A stretch of 5,935 nt of DNA from contig JAHHUB010000105.1 in the NCBI GenBank assembly GCA_020024175.1, forward strand, positions 1-5,935, read 5' to 3'. Positions 5,713-5,935 of the stretch are shown piece by piece (positions within the stretch are counted from its first letter, which is position 1; each line of letters opens with the position of its first letter). Under the pieces are notes generated by a model. It did no database searches. It was not told the origin of the DNA and worked only from the letters and a program-made list of their open reading frames with translations. Both the position numbers and the translations under genes were made by a program. This DNA is from Oscillospiraceae bacterium. Its GTDB lineage: Bacteria > Bacillota > Clostridia > Oscillospirales > Ruminococcaceae.

Positions 5713-5935
5713 ATGAAAAACAACAATATTTTTATCTCTGTTTTGGTTACCGTAATAATTATTCTGGTAATATGTATTGTCGCTCTTATTTTTGTAAATA
5801 TGGGCAAAAATAAGCAAACCATAGCCAGTTCATCGGAAGATACCTCACAGGTTTCCCAGGAAAGTTCCGAGAACAGTGAATCGGAAAAAACCTCTTCGGA
5901 ATCGGAGGAAAGCAGCAGTGAAGCTCCGTCTAAAT
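5713..5935 (+). CDS. Membrane-anchored Ser/Glu-rich protein, start only
   Basis: An open frame of 74 codons runs from ATG 5713-5715 off the window edge. GGAGG (5701-5705, preceded by AA) lies 7 bases before the ATG, an excellent ribosome binding site. Residues 6-28 form one strongly hydrophobic helix after 'MKNNN'. There is no cysteine-ending lipobox or clear signal-peptidase site, so it looks like a signal anchor with the rest outside the cell. Residues 37-74 are a low-complexity tether in which 25 of 38 residues are Ser (16) or Glu (9). Such tethers in Firmicutes usually space an extracellular domain away from the membrane. That domain would be beyond the window, so I cannot name a function. 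It follows the MATE gene by 144 bases in the same direction, with no clear promoter between, so cotranscription is possible but unproven. Confidence 0.85.
   Translation, partial: MKNNNIFISVLVTVIIILVICIVALIFVNMGKNKQTIASSSEDTSQVSQESSENSESEKTSSESEESSSEAPSK

Noticed and set aside
5619..5822. Minus-strand 67-codon frame over the Ser/Glu-rich gene start
   Set aside because: It opposes a gene with a strong ribosome binding site, a clean membrane helix and a plausible tether. It has no supporting start signals.

Overview
The window is AT-rich bacterial DNA with strong AAGGAGG-type ribosome binding sites, sigma-A-like promoters and lipoprotein/MATE/MerR gene types typical of low-GC Gram-positives. 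I infer a Firmicute, probably a clostridial (Ruminococcus/Oscillospira-like) gut-type organism. The taxonomic call is inference from style, not from a marker gene.

Layout. Positions 1-965 (minus) hold the first 321 codons of glyA, serine hydroxymethyltransferase, cut by the window edge at its C-terminal end. It is read from a clear promoter at 1015-1043, with a possible second promoter at 1105-1133. Positions 966-1308 are non-coding. Positions 1309-1468 (minus) are a broken copy of the start of the next gene. Positions 1479-3224 (minus) encode a 581-residue lipoprotein of unknown function with its own promoter. Positions 3335-4147 (minus) encode a MerR-family regulator with a BmrR/GyrI-like effector-binding domain. 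Reading away from it, 4240-5568 (plus) encode a 12-helix MATE efflux transporter. From 5713 to the edge (plus) runs the start of a membrane-anchored, Ser/Glu-rich protein.

The best-defined functional unit is the divergent MerR regulator/MATE pair. Their 92-base intergenic region contains a TTGACT-N19-TATTAT promoter with a perfect 7+7 dyad in the spacer. This is the hallmark of promoters that MerR proteins activate by untwisting DNA. The regulator's own -10 box overlaps the transporter's -10 on the other strand, so one operator probably both activates the pump and limits the regulator. The likely role is drug- or toxin-inducible efflux.

The most unusual structure is the decayed lipoprotein start lying 10 bases past the stop codon of the intact gene. 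It matches the intact start at 100 of 105 aligned columns and has two single-base deletions. It looks like the remnant of a tandem paralogue. I found no RNA gene, CRISPR array, insertion sequence or phage gene.
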